A stretch of 64,000 bases of DNA, from the NCBI RefSeq assembly GCF_902712855.1, contig NZ_LR743507.1, positions 854,001 to 918,000 on the forward strand, in the 5' to 3' direction. The position numbers and the translations under genes were made by a program. The first letter of the stretch is position 1. The number at the start of each line of letters is the position of its first letter. Below the pieces are notes generated by a model that did no database searches, was not told where the DNA came from, and saw only the letters and a program-made list of their open reading frames with translations. This document shows positions 1 to 8,518 of the stretch, one piece after another. The stretch comes from Variovorax paradoxus (GTDB lineage Bacteria > Pseudomonadota > Gammaproteobacteria > Burkholderiales > Burkholderiaceae_C).

Positions 1-984
1 GATGCCGGCGTTCATGCCGTAGCCCGCCATCGGAATCCACAGGTGGGCCGCGTCGCCGCAGATGAACACGCGGCGGTCGCGGAAGCGGTCGGCCACCAGC
101 CGCCTTCCGACCCAGTCCTCGTTGGAGATCACCTCGTACGCGAAGTCCTTGTCCACGCCCAGGATCTGGCGGATGGCCCAGTCGCGGTCGATCGAGTCGA
201 AATCGGTCTCCTCGGGCAGCAGGTAGTTGTGCAGCAGCCAGGTCTCGCGTCCGTCGATCGCATAGACGTTGCCGCAGCGCCGCGGGTTCAGCGCGAAGGT
301 GGCCCAGGCCGGCGGGTGCTTCAGCAGGCCCAGCAGCGCGGGCGCGCGGAAGTAGGTCGACTGCACGCGCCCCACCACGTCGGTGCCGTGCAGGCTGGCG
401 CCGATCTTCTTGCGCACCGTCGAGCGGCTGCCGTCGCAGCCCACCAGGTAGCGGCAGCGGATGCGCACCGTGCGGCCGTCGTCGAGGTCCACCCCCGTGG
501 CCCAGACGCCGTCCTCGTCCTGCTCGAGGTCGTCGATGCGCGTGCGGTTGCGCACGCGCAGGCCGGGCGTGGATTCGGCATGGGCGAACAGCACCGGCTC
601 GAGGAAGATCTGGTTGATGCGGTGCGGCGGCTCCGCCGTGGGCCACCAGGTGTCGGGACCGCCGGTGGCGGTGTAGCGGTCGCGCCGCGCGGGAATCGGG
701 ATGCGCGACAGCTCCATGCCCGTCACTGCCGTGCGGTACGCCACGTCGTTGGGATAGTCGGCCGGCAGGCCCGCATCGCGCAGCGCCTGCGCAACGCCGA
801 GGCGGCGGAACACCTCCATCGAGCGCGCCGCGACGTGGTTGCACTTGACGTTGGGCGGCTCGCCGCGGTGGCGTATCTCGGTCACCAGCACGTCGATGCC
901 GCGCTGCGCCAGGTCGATCGCCAGGGTCAGCCCGACCGGGCCGGCACCGACGATCAGCACCTGGGCTTCCAGTTGCTCTGTCAT
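1..984 (-). CDS. FAD-dependent aromatic monooxygenase (C-terminus cut off by window edge)
   Basis: The visible 328 codons encode the N-terminal part of a class A flavoprotein monooxygenase of the PheA/TfdB/MhpA type, cytoplasmic enzymes that hydroxylate phenolic rings with NAD(P)H and O2. Seen: a GAGPVGL dinucleotide-binding loop at residues 13-19, CDGSRSTVR (the DG motif) near 186-194 and GDAAHLWIPMAGYG (the GD motif) near the end. The ATG at 982-984 follows the common leader of the family. The protein runs off the left edge, so its C-terminal domain and substrate cannot be judged. A LysR gene is divergent 71 bp away and is the likely regulator (inference). Confidence 0.9.
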   Translation of the reverse strand, partial: MTEQLEAQVLIVGAGPVGLTLAIDLAQRGIDVLVTEIRHRGEPPNVKCNHVAARSMEVFRRLGVAQALRDAGLPADYPNDVAYRTAVTGMELSRIPIPARRDRYTATGGPDTWWPTAEPPHRINQIFLEPVLFAHAESTPGLRVRNRTRIDDLEQDEDGVWATGVDLDDGRTVRIRCRYLVGCDGSRSTVRKKIGASLHGTDVVGRVQSTYFRAPALLGLLKHPPAWATFALNPRRCGNVYAIDGRETWLLHNYLLPEETDFDSIDRDWAIRQILGVDKDFAYEVISNEDWVGRRLVADRFRDRRVFICGDAAHLWIPMAGYGMNAGI

Positions 985-1055
985 GGGTTCCTTGTCTCCT
1001 TGTTCTTGCGGCGCCATTACAGTGCCGAACCCAATGGTGCAAAAGTGAAACTTTC

Positions 1056-1982
1056 ATGGCCATTCATAAAAAGCCTTTATCAATGCGCGGCGTGCCCTCG
1101 GTACGGCAGCTGCGTGCGTTCGCGGCCGTGTATCACAGCGGCCAGCTTTCCAGCGCCGCGGCCTCGCTGTCGCTGACGCAGCCGGCGGTCAGCGTGCTGC
1201 TGCGCGAACTGGAGGAGCGGCTGGGCGTGCGGCTGTTCGAGCGCACCACGCGCTCGCTGCAGCGCACCGAGGCCGCGGACGAGGCCATCGGCTACGCCGA
1301 GCGCGTGCTCGCCGAGCTCGATGCGCTGGGCACCGGCATGGCGGAGCTGGCTGCGGGCCGGCGCGGACGCGTGCGCATCGCGGCCACGTCCACCATCGCG
1401 CAGACGCTCATGCCGAAGGCGCTGCGCCGCTACATGGACCTGCATCCCGGGGTGCGGGTCGCGATCGAGGATTGCGCACCCGGGCAGTTCGTCGAGAAGG
1501 TCGCCGGCGAGCAGGTCGACTTCGGCGTCGGCACGCTGCAGGGCCGCACGCCGGGGCTCGACGAGCGCGTGTTCGTTCACGACCACCTGGCCGTCATCGC
1601 CGACCGCGACCTGCGGCTGCCGGGCACCGACCGCATGACGTGGCGCCAGCTCGCGGGCTGTCCGCTCATCACGGTCAAGCCGGGCTACGGCGTGCGCAGC
1701 AGCATCGACATTGCCGCGGCGTCGGCCGGCGTGCGGCTGGAGATCGCCTACGAAGTCACGCTGCTGACCACCGCGCTCTCCATGGCGGCCAGCGGACTCG
1801 GCCCGGCGCTGCTGCCTGCATCGATCCTGGCGCATGCCGATCACTCGCGGCTGGTGGCGCGGCGGCTGATCCGCCCGACGGTGGCGCGCAACATCGCGGT
1901 GGTGACGCGGCAGGGCCGGGTGCTGTCGCCGGCCGCCGCGGCCTTCGCGGACCTGCTGGTGCGTGAATTCTCCGTGGCGTGA
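1056..1982 (+). CDS. LysR-family transcriptional regulator
   Basis: A 308-residue LysR protein: winged helix-turn-helix at about residues 14-75 (RQLRAFAAVYHSGQLSSAAA, then LTQPAVSVLLRELEERLG) and a periplasmic-binding-protein-like effector domain from about 95 onward. It is divergent from the flavin monooxygenase at 1-984, the usual arrangement for a LysR activator and its target. The 71 bp gap contains a short inverted repeat, AAAGT-GAA-ACTTT (1042-1054), directly before the first ATG. A second in-frame ATG at 1083 is also a reasonable start; neither has a clear Shine-Dalgarno sequence. The aromatic inducer is not predictable. Confidence 0.92.
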   Translation: MAIHKKPLSMRGVPSVRQLRAFAAVYHSGQLSSAAASLSLTQPAVSVLLRELEERLGVRLFERTTRSLQRTEAADEAIGYAERVLAELDALGTGMAELAAGRRGRVRIAATSTIAQTLMPKALRRYMDLHPGVRVAIEDCAPGQFVEKVAGEQVDFGVGTLQGRTPGLDERVFVHDHLAVIADRDLRLPGTDRMTWRQLAGCPLITVKPGYGVRSSIDIAAASAGVRLEIAYEVTLLTTALSMAASGLGPALLPASILAHADHSRLVARRLIRPTVARNIAVVTRQGRVLSPAAAAFADLLVREFSVA

Positions 1983-2013
1983 GCCGCGTCGCGCGGCCAC
2001 CTAAACTCGACGG

Positions 2014-3411
2014 ATGGCCAAGGACAAAACACTTTTCGTCTGCAGTGAATGCGGCGGCACCAGCCCGAAATGGCTCGGCAAATGCCCGAGCTGCGGCGCA
2101 TGGAACACCCTCGTGGAACAGGCGGCGGGCGCAGGCGCGGGCGGCGGCCCGGCCAACAACCGCTTCGGCACGCAGTTCGCGTCGCTTGCTGGCGCGTCGG
2201 AGCTCGCGACCCTTTCCGAAATCGAAGCGACCGACGTCGCGCGCACGCCCACCGGCATCGACGAACTCGACCGCGTGCTGGGCGGCGGCATCGTTTCCGG
2301 CGGCGTCACGCTCATCGGCGGCGACCCCGGCATCGGCAAGTCGACGCTGCTGCTGCAGGCGGTCGATGCGCTGCAACGCGCGGGGCAGAACGCGCTCTAT
2401 GTCACCGGCGAGGAAAGCGGCTCGCAGGTGGCGCTGCGCTCCAGGCGGCTCGGGCTCGACCACTCGCAGGTGCAGGTGCTGGCCGAGATCCAGCTTGAGA
2501 AGATCATCGCCACGCTCGACGCCACGCGGCCCGCGATCGCGGTGATCGATTCGATCCAGACGGTGTATTCCGACCAGCTCACCTCGGCCCCCGGCTCGGT
2601 GGCGCAGGTGCGCGAATGCGCGGCGCATCTCACGCGCTTCGCCAAGACCAGCGGCACGGCCGTGGTGCTGGTCGGCCACGTCACGAAAGAAGGCGCGCTG
2701 GCAGGCCCGCGCGTGCTGGAACACATGGTCGACACGGTGCTGTACTTCGAGGGCGACACGCACTCCAGCTTCCGCCTCGTGCGCGCCATCAAGAACCGCT
2801 TCGGCGCGGTCAACGAGATCGGCGTGTTCGCGATGACCGAGCGCGGCCTGAAGGGCGTGACCAACCCGAGCGCGATCTTCCTGAGCCAGCATGCCGAGCC
2901 GGTGCCCGGCAGCGTGGTGCTGGTCACGCTCGAGGGCACGCGGCCGATGCTGGTGGAAATCCAGGCGCTGGTCGATAACGGCGGGCCGAGCCCGCGGCGC
3001 CTGTCGGTGGGCCTGGACCGGGACCGCCTCGCCATGCTGCTGGCCGTGCTGCACCGCCACGCGGGTGTCGCCTGCATGGACCAGGACGTGTTCGTGAACG
3101 CGGTGGGCGGCGTGCGCATCAGCGAGCCCGCGGCCGACCTGGCCGTGATGCTGGCGATCACCTCGAGCCTGCGCGGCAAGCCGATGCCCAAGGGTTTCAT
3201 CGCATTCGGCGAAGTGGGTCTGGCCGGCGAGGTGCGTCCCGCGCCGCGCGGGCAGGAGCGCCTGCGCGAGGCCGCCAAGCTGGGCTTCAGCGTGGCGGTG
3301 GTGCCCAGGGCCAACGCGCCCAGGAAGGGCGCGAAGGACATCGAAGGGTTGACGATCCATGCCGTCGACCGCATCGAAGAGGCGATGGACATCGTCCGCC
3401 GCCTCGATTGA
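2014..3411 (+). CDS. radA: DNA repair protein RadA
   Basis: RadA (Sms) is a RecA-like ATPase that drives branch migration and processes recombination intermediates. The 465 residues match the usual length. Seen in order: a C4 zinc finger (C10, C13, C24, C27), a Walker A loop GGDPGIGKST near residue 107, the RadA-specific KNRFG motif near 258, and a C-terminal Lon-protease-like domain without a convincing protease dyad. It is monocistronic here, 31 bp after the LysR gene, and convergent with a lipoprotein gene across a hairpin terminator. Confidence 0.97.
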   Translation: MAKDKTLFVCSECGGTSPKWLGKCPSCGAWNTLVEQAAGAGAGGGPANNRFGTQFASLAGASELATLSEIEATDVARTPTGIDELDRVLGGGIVSGGVTLIGGDPGIGKSTLLLQAVDALQRAGQNALYVTGEESGSQVALRSRRLGLDHSQVQVLAEIQLEKIIATLDATRPAIAVIDSIQTVYSDQLTSAPGSVAQVRECAAHLTRFAKTSGTAVVLVGHVTKEGALAGPRVLEHMVDTVLYFEGDTHSSFRLVRAIKNRFGAVNEIGVFAMTERGLKGVTNPSAIFLSQHAEPVPGSVVLVTLEGTRPMLVEIQALVDNGGPSPRRLSVGLDRDRLAMLLAVLHRHAGVACMDQDVFVNAVGGVRISEPAADLAVMLAITSSLRGKPMPKGFIAFGEVGLAGEVRPAPRGQERLREAAKLGFSVAVVPRANAPRKGAKDIEGLTIHAVDRIEEAMDIVRRLD

Positions 3412-3421
3412 TCGTTCCGGG

Positions 3422-3454
3422 AAAAAACGACCCGGCGCACCGTGGCGCGCCGGG
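3422..3454 (-). terminator. Rho-independent terminator for the 3465-3920 gene
   Basis: An 8-bp GC-rich stem (CCCGGCGC / GCGCCGGG, 3431-3438 and 3447-3454) with an 8-nt loop is flanked on its left by AAAAAA at 3422-3427. Read on the minus strand this is a hairpin followed by a T6 tract, 11 nt past the stop codon of the lipoprotein gene. It sits between two convergent genes, so the stem may also slow transcripts leaving radA. Confidence 0.75.
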
Positions 3455-3464
3455 CCTACCCTCC

Positions 3465-3920
3465 CTACCCCCCGATGTGCATCGTGAACGCCGGTCCGCT
3501 GTTGAGCACGCATTGGCCGCTGCCCAACGTGGCCGAGTTCATCGTGTACTGGCAACTCAGGTTGCCGCCGCGGCTGCCGGTGGCATTCGCCACGCCGGTG
3601 CCCCGCGAGCCTGCGACCCGGGTTGCCTCTCCCTGAAACTGTTCGCTGCCGATCTGAGCGTTGAAGTGGCCGCGGCCGTTCATGTCGTTCGTGACCGTGC
3701 CGGTGACGGCGCCGTAGCGCGCGGCCTCGGCGTTCGACGGGTACAGCCGTGCGTTGAAGGTCTGCGCCACCGGACCCGGTGCCACGGCATACGACTGCGA
3801 AGGCGGCACGGCGGGGGCGGGTTGGCCGAGCGGCACGACGTAGCAGCCGCTCAATGCGGTGCCGGCGAGCGCGGCGACGAGGGTGAGACGAACGAAGGTG
3901 ACGGAACGCGGAATGGTCAT
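3465..3920 (-). CDS. Small hypothetical lipoprotein
   Basis: A 151-residue protein starting MTIPRSVTFVRL, with a hydrophobic signal segment and a lipobox LSGC at about residues 20-23, so it is probably a lipid-anchored envelope protein. The mature part has a Pro-rich stretch followed by a compact region rich in Gly, Thr and Ser (GTVTNDMNGRGHF, GSRGTGVANATGSRGG) resembling a small beta-rich domain. The open frame extends upstream, but the lipobox position supports this start. No characterised function is recognised. A terminator follows the gene. Confidence 0.75.
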   Translation of the reverse strand: MTIPRSVTFVRLTLVAALAGTALSGCYVVPLGQPAPAVPPSQSYAVAPGPVAQTFNARLYPSNAEAARYGAVTGTVTNDMNGRGHFNAQIGSEQFQGEATRVAGSRGTGVANATGSRGGNLSCQYTMNSATLGSGQCVLNSGPAFTMHIGG

Positions 3921-4198
3921 ACGCTTTTCGGTGGCCCGGGCCGATGCCCGTGAAGCGAATGTGCCGGGCGGCATTCGCGTGGCCTGCGCTTTTGGGGGCG
4001 AGTACCGCCGCGCGCGCCCGGCGGTAGCCGACGCCGCTACTGCCGCATGCCCGGCGCCTGCTGCCGCGTGGCGTCCTTCGTTCACCGCTGTAGACCGAAA
4101 GAATTCGATGCGATCTTCCATGCGGTTGCCGCGGGCCGCATCGGCCATGTGGAGCGCATGAGGCCCCGAAACAAGGTGCCGAATGGTGGGCGGCGACA

Positions 4199-4633
4199 AT
4201 GCGGGCCATGAATTTCAAGAAATTTCTGGTGCCCGTCGGCGCCATCGTTCTCCTGGGGTTGGCCTGGCGCAGCGGCGGTTGGGGCGGTGTCGCCCTGGCC
4301 GGCGGCGCGATCGTGATGTTCCTGCTGCTGCATTTCAACCGCGCCATGCAGGTGCTCAAGCGTGCGGCGGACCGCCCCGTGGGCTATGTGGGCAGTGCCG
4401 TGATGCTCAACGCCAAGCTCAAGCCGGGTTCCACGCTCATGCACGTGATCGCGATGACGCACGCGCTCGGCGAGTTGCGCTCGCCGAAGGACGAGCAGCC
4501 CGAGCATTACCGCTGGACCGACGGCGGCGGCTCCTATGTCGACACGGTGTTCATGGGCGGCAAGCTGCAGAGCTGGAGCATGACGCGGCCCGAGAACGCG
4601 GTCGATGAGGAGGACCAGGCCCCTGCCGCCTGA
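4199..4633 (+). CDS. Small inner-membrane hypothetical protein
   Basis: A 144-residue protein with two closely spaced hydrophobic segments at about residues 8-22 and 28-47, then a soluble tail of about 95 residues containing HYRWTDGGGSYVDTVFMGG. This looks like a conserved Burkholderiales hypothetical membrane protein; no catalytic motif is visible and no function is assigned. The start may be the second ATG at 4208 (MNFKKFLVPV). The upstream 278 bp (3921-4198), between divergent genes, carries no other gene that I can support. Confidence 0.7.
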   Translation: MRAMNFKKFLVPVGAIVLLGLAWRSGGWGGVALAGGAIVMFLLLHFNRAMQVLKRAADRPVGYVGSAVMLNAKLKPGSTLMHVIAMTHALGELRSPKDEQPEHYRWTDGGGSYVDTVFMGGKLQSWSMTRPENAVDEEDQAPAA

Positions 4634-4666
4634 CGGCCAGCACCGCCAGCACGGGCCATCGGCCGT

Positions 4667-5611
4667 TCAGCCGCCGCGCGGCCTGCGCCGCGGCGCGCGC
4701 CACGGCGGATTCGCCTTGGCCTGGTGCCGCGCCTCCTTGGCGAACTCGGCGCAGACATGCGTCATCAGGTCTGCCGAGCGGTAGACCAGGAACACCTCGA
4801 AGTCGGGCAATGCATCGGTGATCGGCAGCTTCTCCAGCATGCCGGGCTGGAGCCGCAGCGGCCCCGCGCCGTGGAAGACGAAGTCGGACCACATGCTGAT
4901 CAGGTCGGTCTGCGTGGCCAGCTGCAGGCCCAGCAGGTTCGATGCGCTGTGCACCATGCGGCGCGGCAGCTCCAGCCCGTGCATGCGCATCGTGCTCACC
5001 ATGGGACTGCCCGCATCGTCGATCGGGTCGAGCACCAGCCAGTCGGCGTCCAGCAGCGGCTGCAGCTTGCGCACCCGCCGCAGCGGATGGCCCGCGCGCA
5101 CCGACAGGTGCATGGCCTCGGAGAACAGCGGCTCCCATTGAAACGCGTTGGTGCCCGGTCCGTTGCAGGTGGACACCAGCGCCAGGTCGAGCCGGCCTTC
5201 GCGCAGGCCTTCGAAGATCTGCTGCGGCCGCAGCTCGAAGCCGCGCAGCGCCACGTTGGGAAAGCGCTGGCGGAACGAGGCCATCGCATCGGGCAGCGGT
5301 CCGCTCGATGCCACCGCGGTGAAGCCGATGTTGAGCTGCGCTTCGTCGTGCCCGCGGATCGCCTCGATGTCCTCGAGCGCGTGCCGCAGCTCCTGCTCGA
5401 CCAGGCTCGCGCGCTTGACCAGCGCCACGCCGTAGGGCGTGAGGCTCACGCCGCGCGTGGAGCGCGACATCAGCGTCACGCCCAGCTCGCGCTCGAGCTC
5501 CGAGATGGTCTTCGACAGCGCGGGCTGCGTGGTGTGCAGGCTGCGCGAGGCCTCGTGGATGCTGCCGTGCTGCGCCACGGCCAGCAGTACGCGCAACTGT
5601 TGCAGCTTCAT
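4667..5611 (-). CDS. LysR-family transcriptional regulator
   Basis: A 314-residue LysR regulator: helix-turn-helix at residues 1-60 (MKLQQLRVLLAVAQHGSIHE, then TTQPALSKTISELERELG) and a LysR substrate-binding domain after about residue 90. The tail is very basic (WRAPRRRPRGG). The ATG at 5609-5611 fits the family N-terminus exactly, although the frame stays open far upstream. It is divergent from an MHS-type permease and an M20 amidohydrolase, which it probably controls. A perfect 10-bp inverted repeat lies 8 bp upstream of the start. Confidence 0.93.
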   Translation of the reverse strand: MKLQQLRVLLAVAQHGSIHEASRSLHTTQPALSKTISELERELGVTLMSRSTRGVSLTPYGVALVKRASLVEQELRHALEDIEAIRGHDEAQLNIGFTAVASSGPLPDAMASFRQRFPNVALRGFELRPQQIFEGLREGRLDLALVSTCNGPGTNAFQWEPLFSEAMHLSVRAGHPLRRVRKLQPLLDADWLVLDPIDDAGSPMVSTMRMHGLELPRRMVHSASNLLGLQLATQTDLISMWSDFVFHGAGPLRLQPGMLEKLPITDALPDFEVFLVYRSADLMTHVCAEFAKEARHQAKANPPWRAPRRRPRGG

Positions 5612-5619
5612 CGTGGTGC

Positions 5620-5650
5620 CGCGTTCTCGAAAAAGGGGCGCGAGAACGCG
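5620..5650. promoter_or_regulatory. Inverted repeat, candidate LysR operator
   Basis: Perfect 10-bp arms CGCGTTCTCG (5620-5629) and CGAGAACGCG (5641-5650), separated by 11 nt, lie in the 201-bp gap between the divergent LysR and permease genes. The dyad shape (TTCTCG-N11-CGAGAA) matches the T-N11-A logic of LysR boxes. Its position beside the regulator start suggests autoregulation. It could also form an RNA hairpin in the regulator leader. Confidence 0.45.
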
Positions 5651-5812
5651 CTGTTGGTGGTTCTCCCGATGGCGCCGAACGCATGTTTCTGTCGGGGATT
5701 CCGTTTGGTTATCGGCATGAAAATTTGTGATTCTTCGCTGCTGTGCTTTGCCTGAATACTCCGCCGCCAAGGCCCCTTCGGCCCTGTCGCAACCTGTTCG
5801 TGGAGAGATTAG

Positions 5813-7132
5813 ATGAGCGAAGCCACCTTGCCTGCAAGCCCGGTCCTGACCGCCAACCCCCACGCCGGCGAGCCTGCGCGAAGCAGGGGCACGCGGGGCC
5901 AGTTCCGCCTGATCGCCGCCTGCTCGCTGGGCAATGCGCTGGAGATGTACGACTTCACCGTCTACAGCTTCTTCGCGCTGCTGATCGGCAAGCTGTTCTT
6001 CCCCTCCGACAGCCCCTACGGCTCGCTGCTGCTGGCCGTGGCCACCTTCGGCATCGGCTTCGTGATGCGCCCGCTGGGCGGCGTGATCATCGGCAACTAC
6101 GCCGACCGCAAGGGCCGCAAGGCCGCGATGACGCTGACCATCGGCCTCATGGTGCTCGGCACGCTGTGCATCGCCTTCGCGCCGACCTACGCGTCGGCCG
6201 GTGTGTTCGGCTCGCTGATGATCGTCGCCGGCCGGCTGCTGCAGGGCTTCTCGCTCGGCGGCGAAGTGGGCGCGGCCACCTCGATGCTGATGGAAGCCGG
6301 CGGCGTGAAGGGCCGCGGCTTCCGGGTGAGCTGGCAGCTCGCGAGCCAGGGCGTCTCGGCGCTGCTGGGCGCGCTCACCGGTGCCGCGCTGTATGCCGCG
6401 CTGCCGCAGGCCTCGCTCGAGAGCTGGGGCTGGCGCCTGCCGTTCCTGCTGGGGCTGCTGATCGCGCCGGTGGGCCTCTACATCCGCGCGCAGCTGGAGG
6501 AAACGCATGTGGCCGACAGCCACGAGTCCAGCCCCATCGGCCGGCTGCTGCGCGAGCATGGCGGGCTGGTGCTCAAGGGCATCCTGGCCACCACCGCCGG
6601 CACGGCCACGATGTACCTCGTGGTGTTCTTCATGCCGACCTACATGATCCGCGTGCTGCACATGCCGCCGTCGCTGTCGCTGCTCTCGGGCTGCGTCACG
6701 GGCATCACGCTGTTCGCGGTGTCGCTGGTCGCGGGGCGGCTGGCCGACCGGCTGCCGAACCGCAAGCCGCTGGTGATCGGCTCGCTGCTGTTCAGCGTGG
6801 TCGCGGTGTACCCGGTGTTCTGGCTCATCAGCCACTACCCGAGCGTGCCGCTGGTGCTGTGCCTGTCGGCGCTGCTGACCGCGAGCGTGAACATCGGCAC
6901 CACGCCCATGTTCCTGATGCTGCTGGAGATGCTGCCGGCCGGCGTGCGCGCCAGCGGCATCTCTGTGATCTACAGCGTGGGCGTGACGGTGTTCGGCGGC
7001 TCGTCGCAGTTCATCGTGACCTGGCTGCTCGCGAAGACCGGCAACCCGATGTCCCCCGCGTTCTACATGATGTTCTGCGGCGTGCTGAGCCTTTGCGCAC
7101 TCCTGAGCCTGCGCGAGCGCAAGGTCGCCTGA
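5813..7132 (+). CDS. MFS transporter, metabolite:H+ symporter (MHS) family
   Basis: A 439-residue inner-membrane major facilitator with about 12 hydrophobic segments. The N-terminal motif LGNALEMYDFTVYSFFA and the loop motif GNYADRKGRKAAM (about residues 96-108) are typical of the MHS (ProP/CitA/ShiA-like) group of proton symporters for small organic acids or osmolytes. A GGAGAG Shine-Dalgarno lies 6 nt before the ATG. It is followed 44 bp later by an M20 amidohydrolase, suggesting import of an N-acylated or amide substrate that is then hydrolysed; the exact substrate is unknown. Confidence 0.92.
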   Translation: MSEATLPASPVLTANPHAGEPARSRGTRGQFRLIAACSLGNALEMYDFTVYSFFALLIGKLFFPSDSPYGSLLLAVATFGIGFVMRPLGGVIIGNYADRKGRKAAMTLTIGLMVLGTLCIAFAPTYASAGVFGSLMIVAGRLLQGFSLGGEVGAATSMLMEAGGVKGRGFRVSWQLASQGVSALLGALTGAALYAALPQASLESWGWRLPFLLGLLIAPVGLYIRAQLEETHVADSHESSPIGRLLREHGGLVLKGILATTAGTATMYLVVFFMPTYMIRVLHMPPSLSLLSGCVTGITLFAVSLVAGRLADRLPNRKPLVIGSLLFSVVAVYPVFWLISHYPSVPLVLCLSALLTASVNIGTTPMFLMLLEMLPAGVRASGISVIYSVGVTVFGGSSQFIVTWLLAKTGNPMSPAFYMMFCGVLSLCALLSLRERKVA

Positions 7133-7176
7133 CATCCGCCACGTACCCTTTCGCAACGGATTTCATTCCTCGTTCC

Positions 7177-8391
7177 ATGACCCGCCAACTCAGCCCCCGC
7201 ACCAACCATCTGCTGTCGCGCCTGCTGCCGCAGGCCGACGTCGACACGCAGGCCTTCGTCGACATCCGCCGCCGGATCCACGCCAACCCCGAACTCGGCT
7301 TCGAGGTGAACGCCACCAGCGAACTCGTTGCCGGCCTGCTTCGCAGCTGGGGCTACGAGGTGCACACGGGCATCGGGAAGACCGGCATCGTGGCGCAGCT
7401 GAAGCTCGGCTCGGGCACGCGTCGCCTCGGCATCCGCGCCGACATGGATGCGTTGCCCATCACCGAGGCCACCGGCCTGCCGTATGCAAGCCGCAATGCC
7501 GGCCGCATGCATGCCTGCGGGCACGACGGCCACACCGCCATCCTGCTGGCGGCGGCCAAGGCGCTGGCGAAGGCGCGCGACTTCGACGGCACGCTGAACC
7601 TGATCTTCCAGCCCGACGAGGAGAACCTCTGCGGCGCGCGCGCGATGATCGCCGACGGCCTGTTCGAGCGCTTCCCCTGCGACGCGGTGTACGCGCTGCA
7701 CAACGCGCCCGGCGTGCCCGTGGGCACCATGCTGGCCGTGGCCGGTCCGGTGACGCTGTCGTCCGACGTGGCCGACGTCACGATCAAGGGCGTGGGCGGC
7801 CACGGCGCAATGCCGCATCGCGCACGCGACCCCGTCGCGGCCGCGGCGGCCGTGGTCACCGCGCTGCAGACGGTTGTGGCGCGCAACGTCGCGCCGGACG
7901 ACACGGCGGTGGTGTCGGTCGGCTTCATCCGCGGCGGCACCACGCACAACGTGATCCCGCAGTCGGTGACGCTGGGTCTGAACGTGCGCGCGGCGCGGCC
8001 GCAGACGCGTGCGCTGGTCGAGCAGCGCATCCGCGAGATCGTTGGCTTCACCGCGCAGGCGCACGGCGTGGAGGCCGAGATCGACTACCGCCAGCTGGTG
8101 CCGCCGGTGGTCAACACCGCGGCCGAGACGCAGCTGGCCGCACAGGTCTGCGCGGAGCTGGTGGGCGAGGAGAACGTGGTCCGGCAGGCGCCCAAGGGCT
8201 TCGCGGGCAGCGAGGACTTCGCCTGGATGCTCGATGCGCTGCCCGGCTGCTACCTGATGCTGGGCAACGGGGAGGGCGAGTTCGGCGGCTGCATGGTGCA
8301 CAACCCGGGTTACGACTTCAACGACGAGGTGCTGCCGCTGGGCGCGGCCTGCTGGGTGCGGCTCGCGCAAACGTACCTGGCGAAGACTTGA
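7177..8391 (+). CDS. M20 family amidohydrolase (hippurate hydrolase-like)
   Basis: A 404-residue cytoplasmic M20D-type metal-dependent amidohydrolase related to hippurate and N-acyl-amino-acid hydrolases. Seen: RADMDALPI at about 87-95, the metal-binding ACGHDGH motif at residues 113-119, QPDEEN near 150 in place of the more usual QPAEE, and GGHGAMPH near 207. These are the metal ligands and dimerisation-domain features of the family. It follows the MHS permease and probably forms an operon with it under the divergent LysR. It is convergent with rdgC; the 127 bp between them shows nothing. Confidence 0.92.
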   Translation: MTRQLSPRTNHLLSRLLPQADVDTQAFVDIRRRIHANPELGFEVNATSELVAGLLRSWGYEVHTGIGKTGIVAQLKLGSGTRRLGIRADMDALPITEATGLPYASRNAGRMHACGHDGHTAILLAAAKALAKARDFDGTLNLIFQPDEENLCGARAMIADGLFERFPCDAVYALHNAPGVPVGTMLAVAGPVTLSSDVADVTIKGVGGHGAMPHRARDPVAAAAAVVTALQTVVARNVAPDDTAVVSVGFIRGGTTHNVIPQSVTLGLNVRAARPQTRALVEQRIREIVGFTAQAHGVEAEIDYRQLVPPVVNTAAETQLAAQVCAELVGEENVVRQAPKGFAGSEDFAWMLDALPGCYLMLGNGEGEFGGCMVHNPGYDFNDEVLPLGAACWVRLAQTYLAKT

Positions 8392-8518
8392 TCGAAGCTG
8401 CTTGCTGCGCAGCCCGATCCTTGATCTGCGGGCCTCGCCGCACGCGAGCACCGTTGCGGTCCTCGATGCGAACTCGGCTGCTCGCTACGGCTTCTTCACG
8501 TCTTCGGCGCGCCCCGAC

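Noticed and set aside
1756..4359. An 867-codon minus-strand frame opposite radA
   Set aside because: His/Arg/Ala-rich composition without motifs; the RadA reading on the plus strand has all family motifs.
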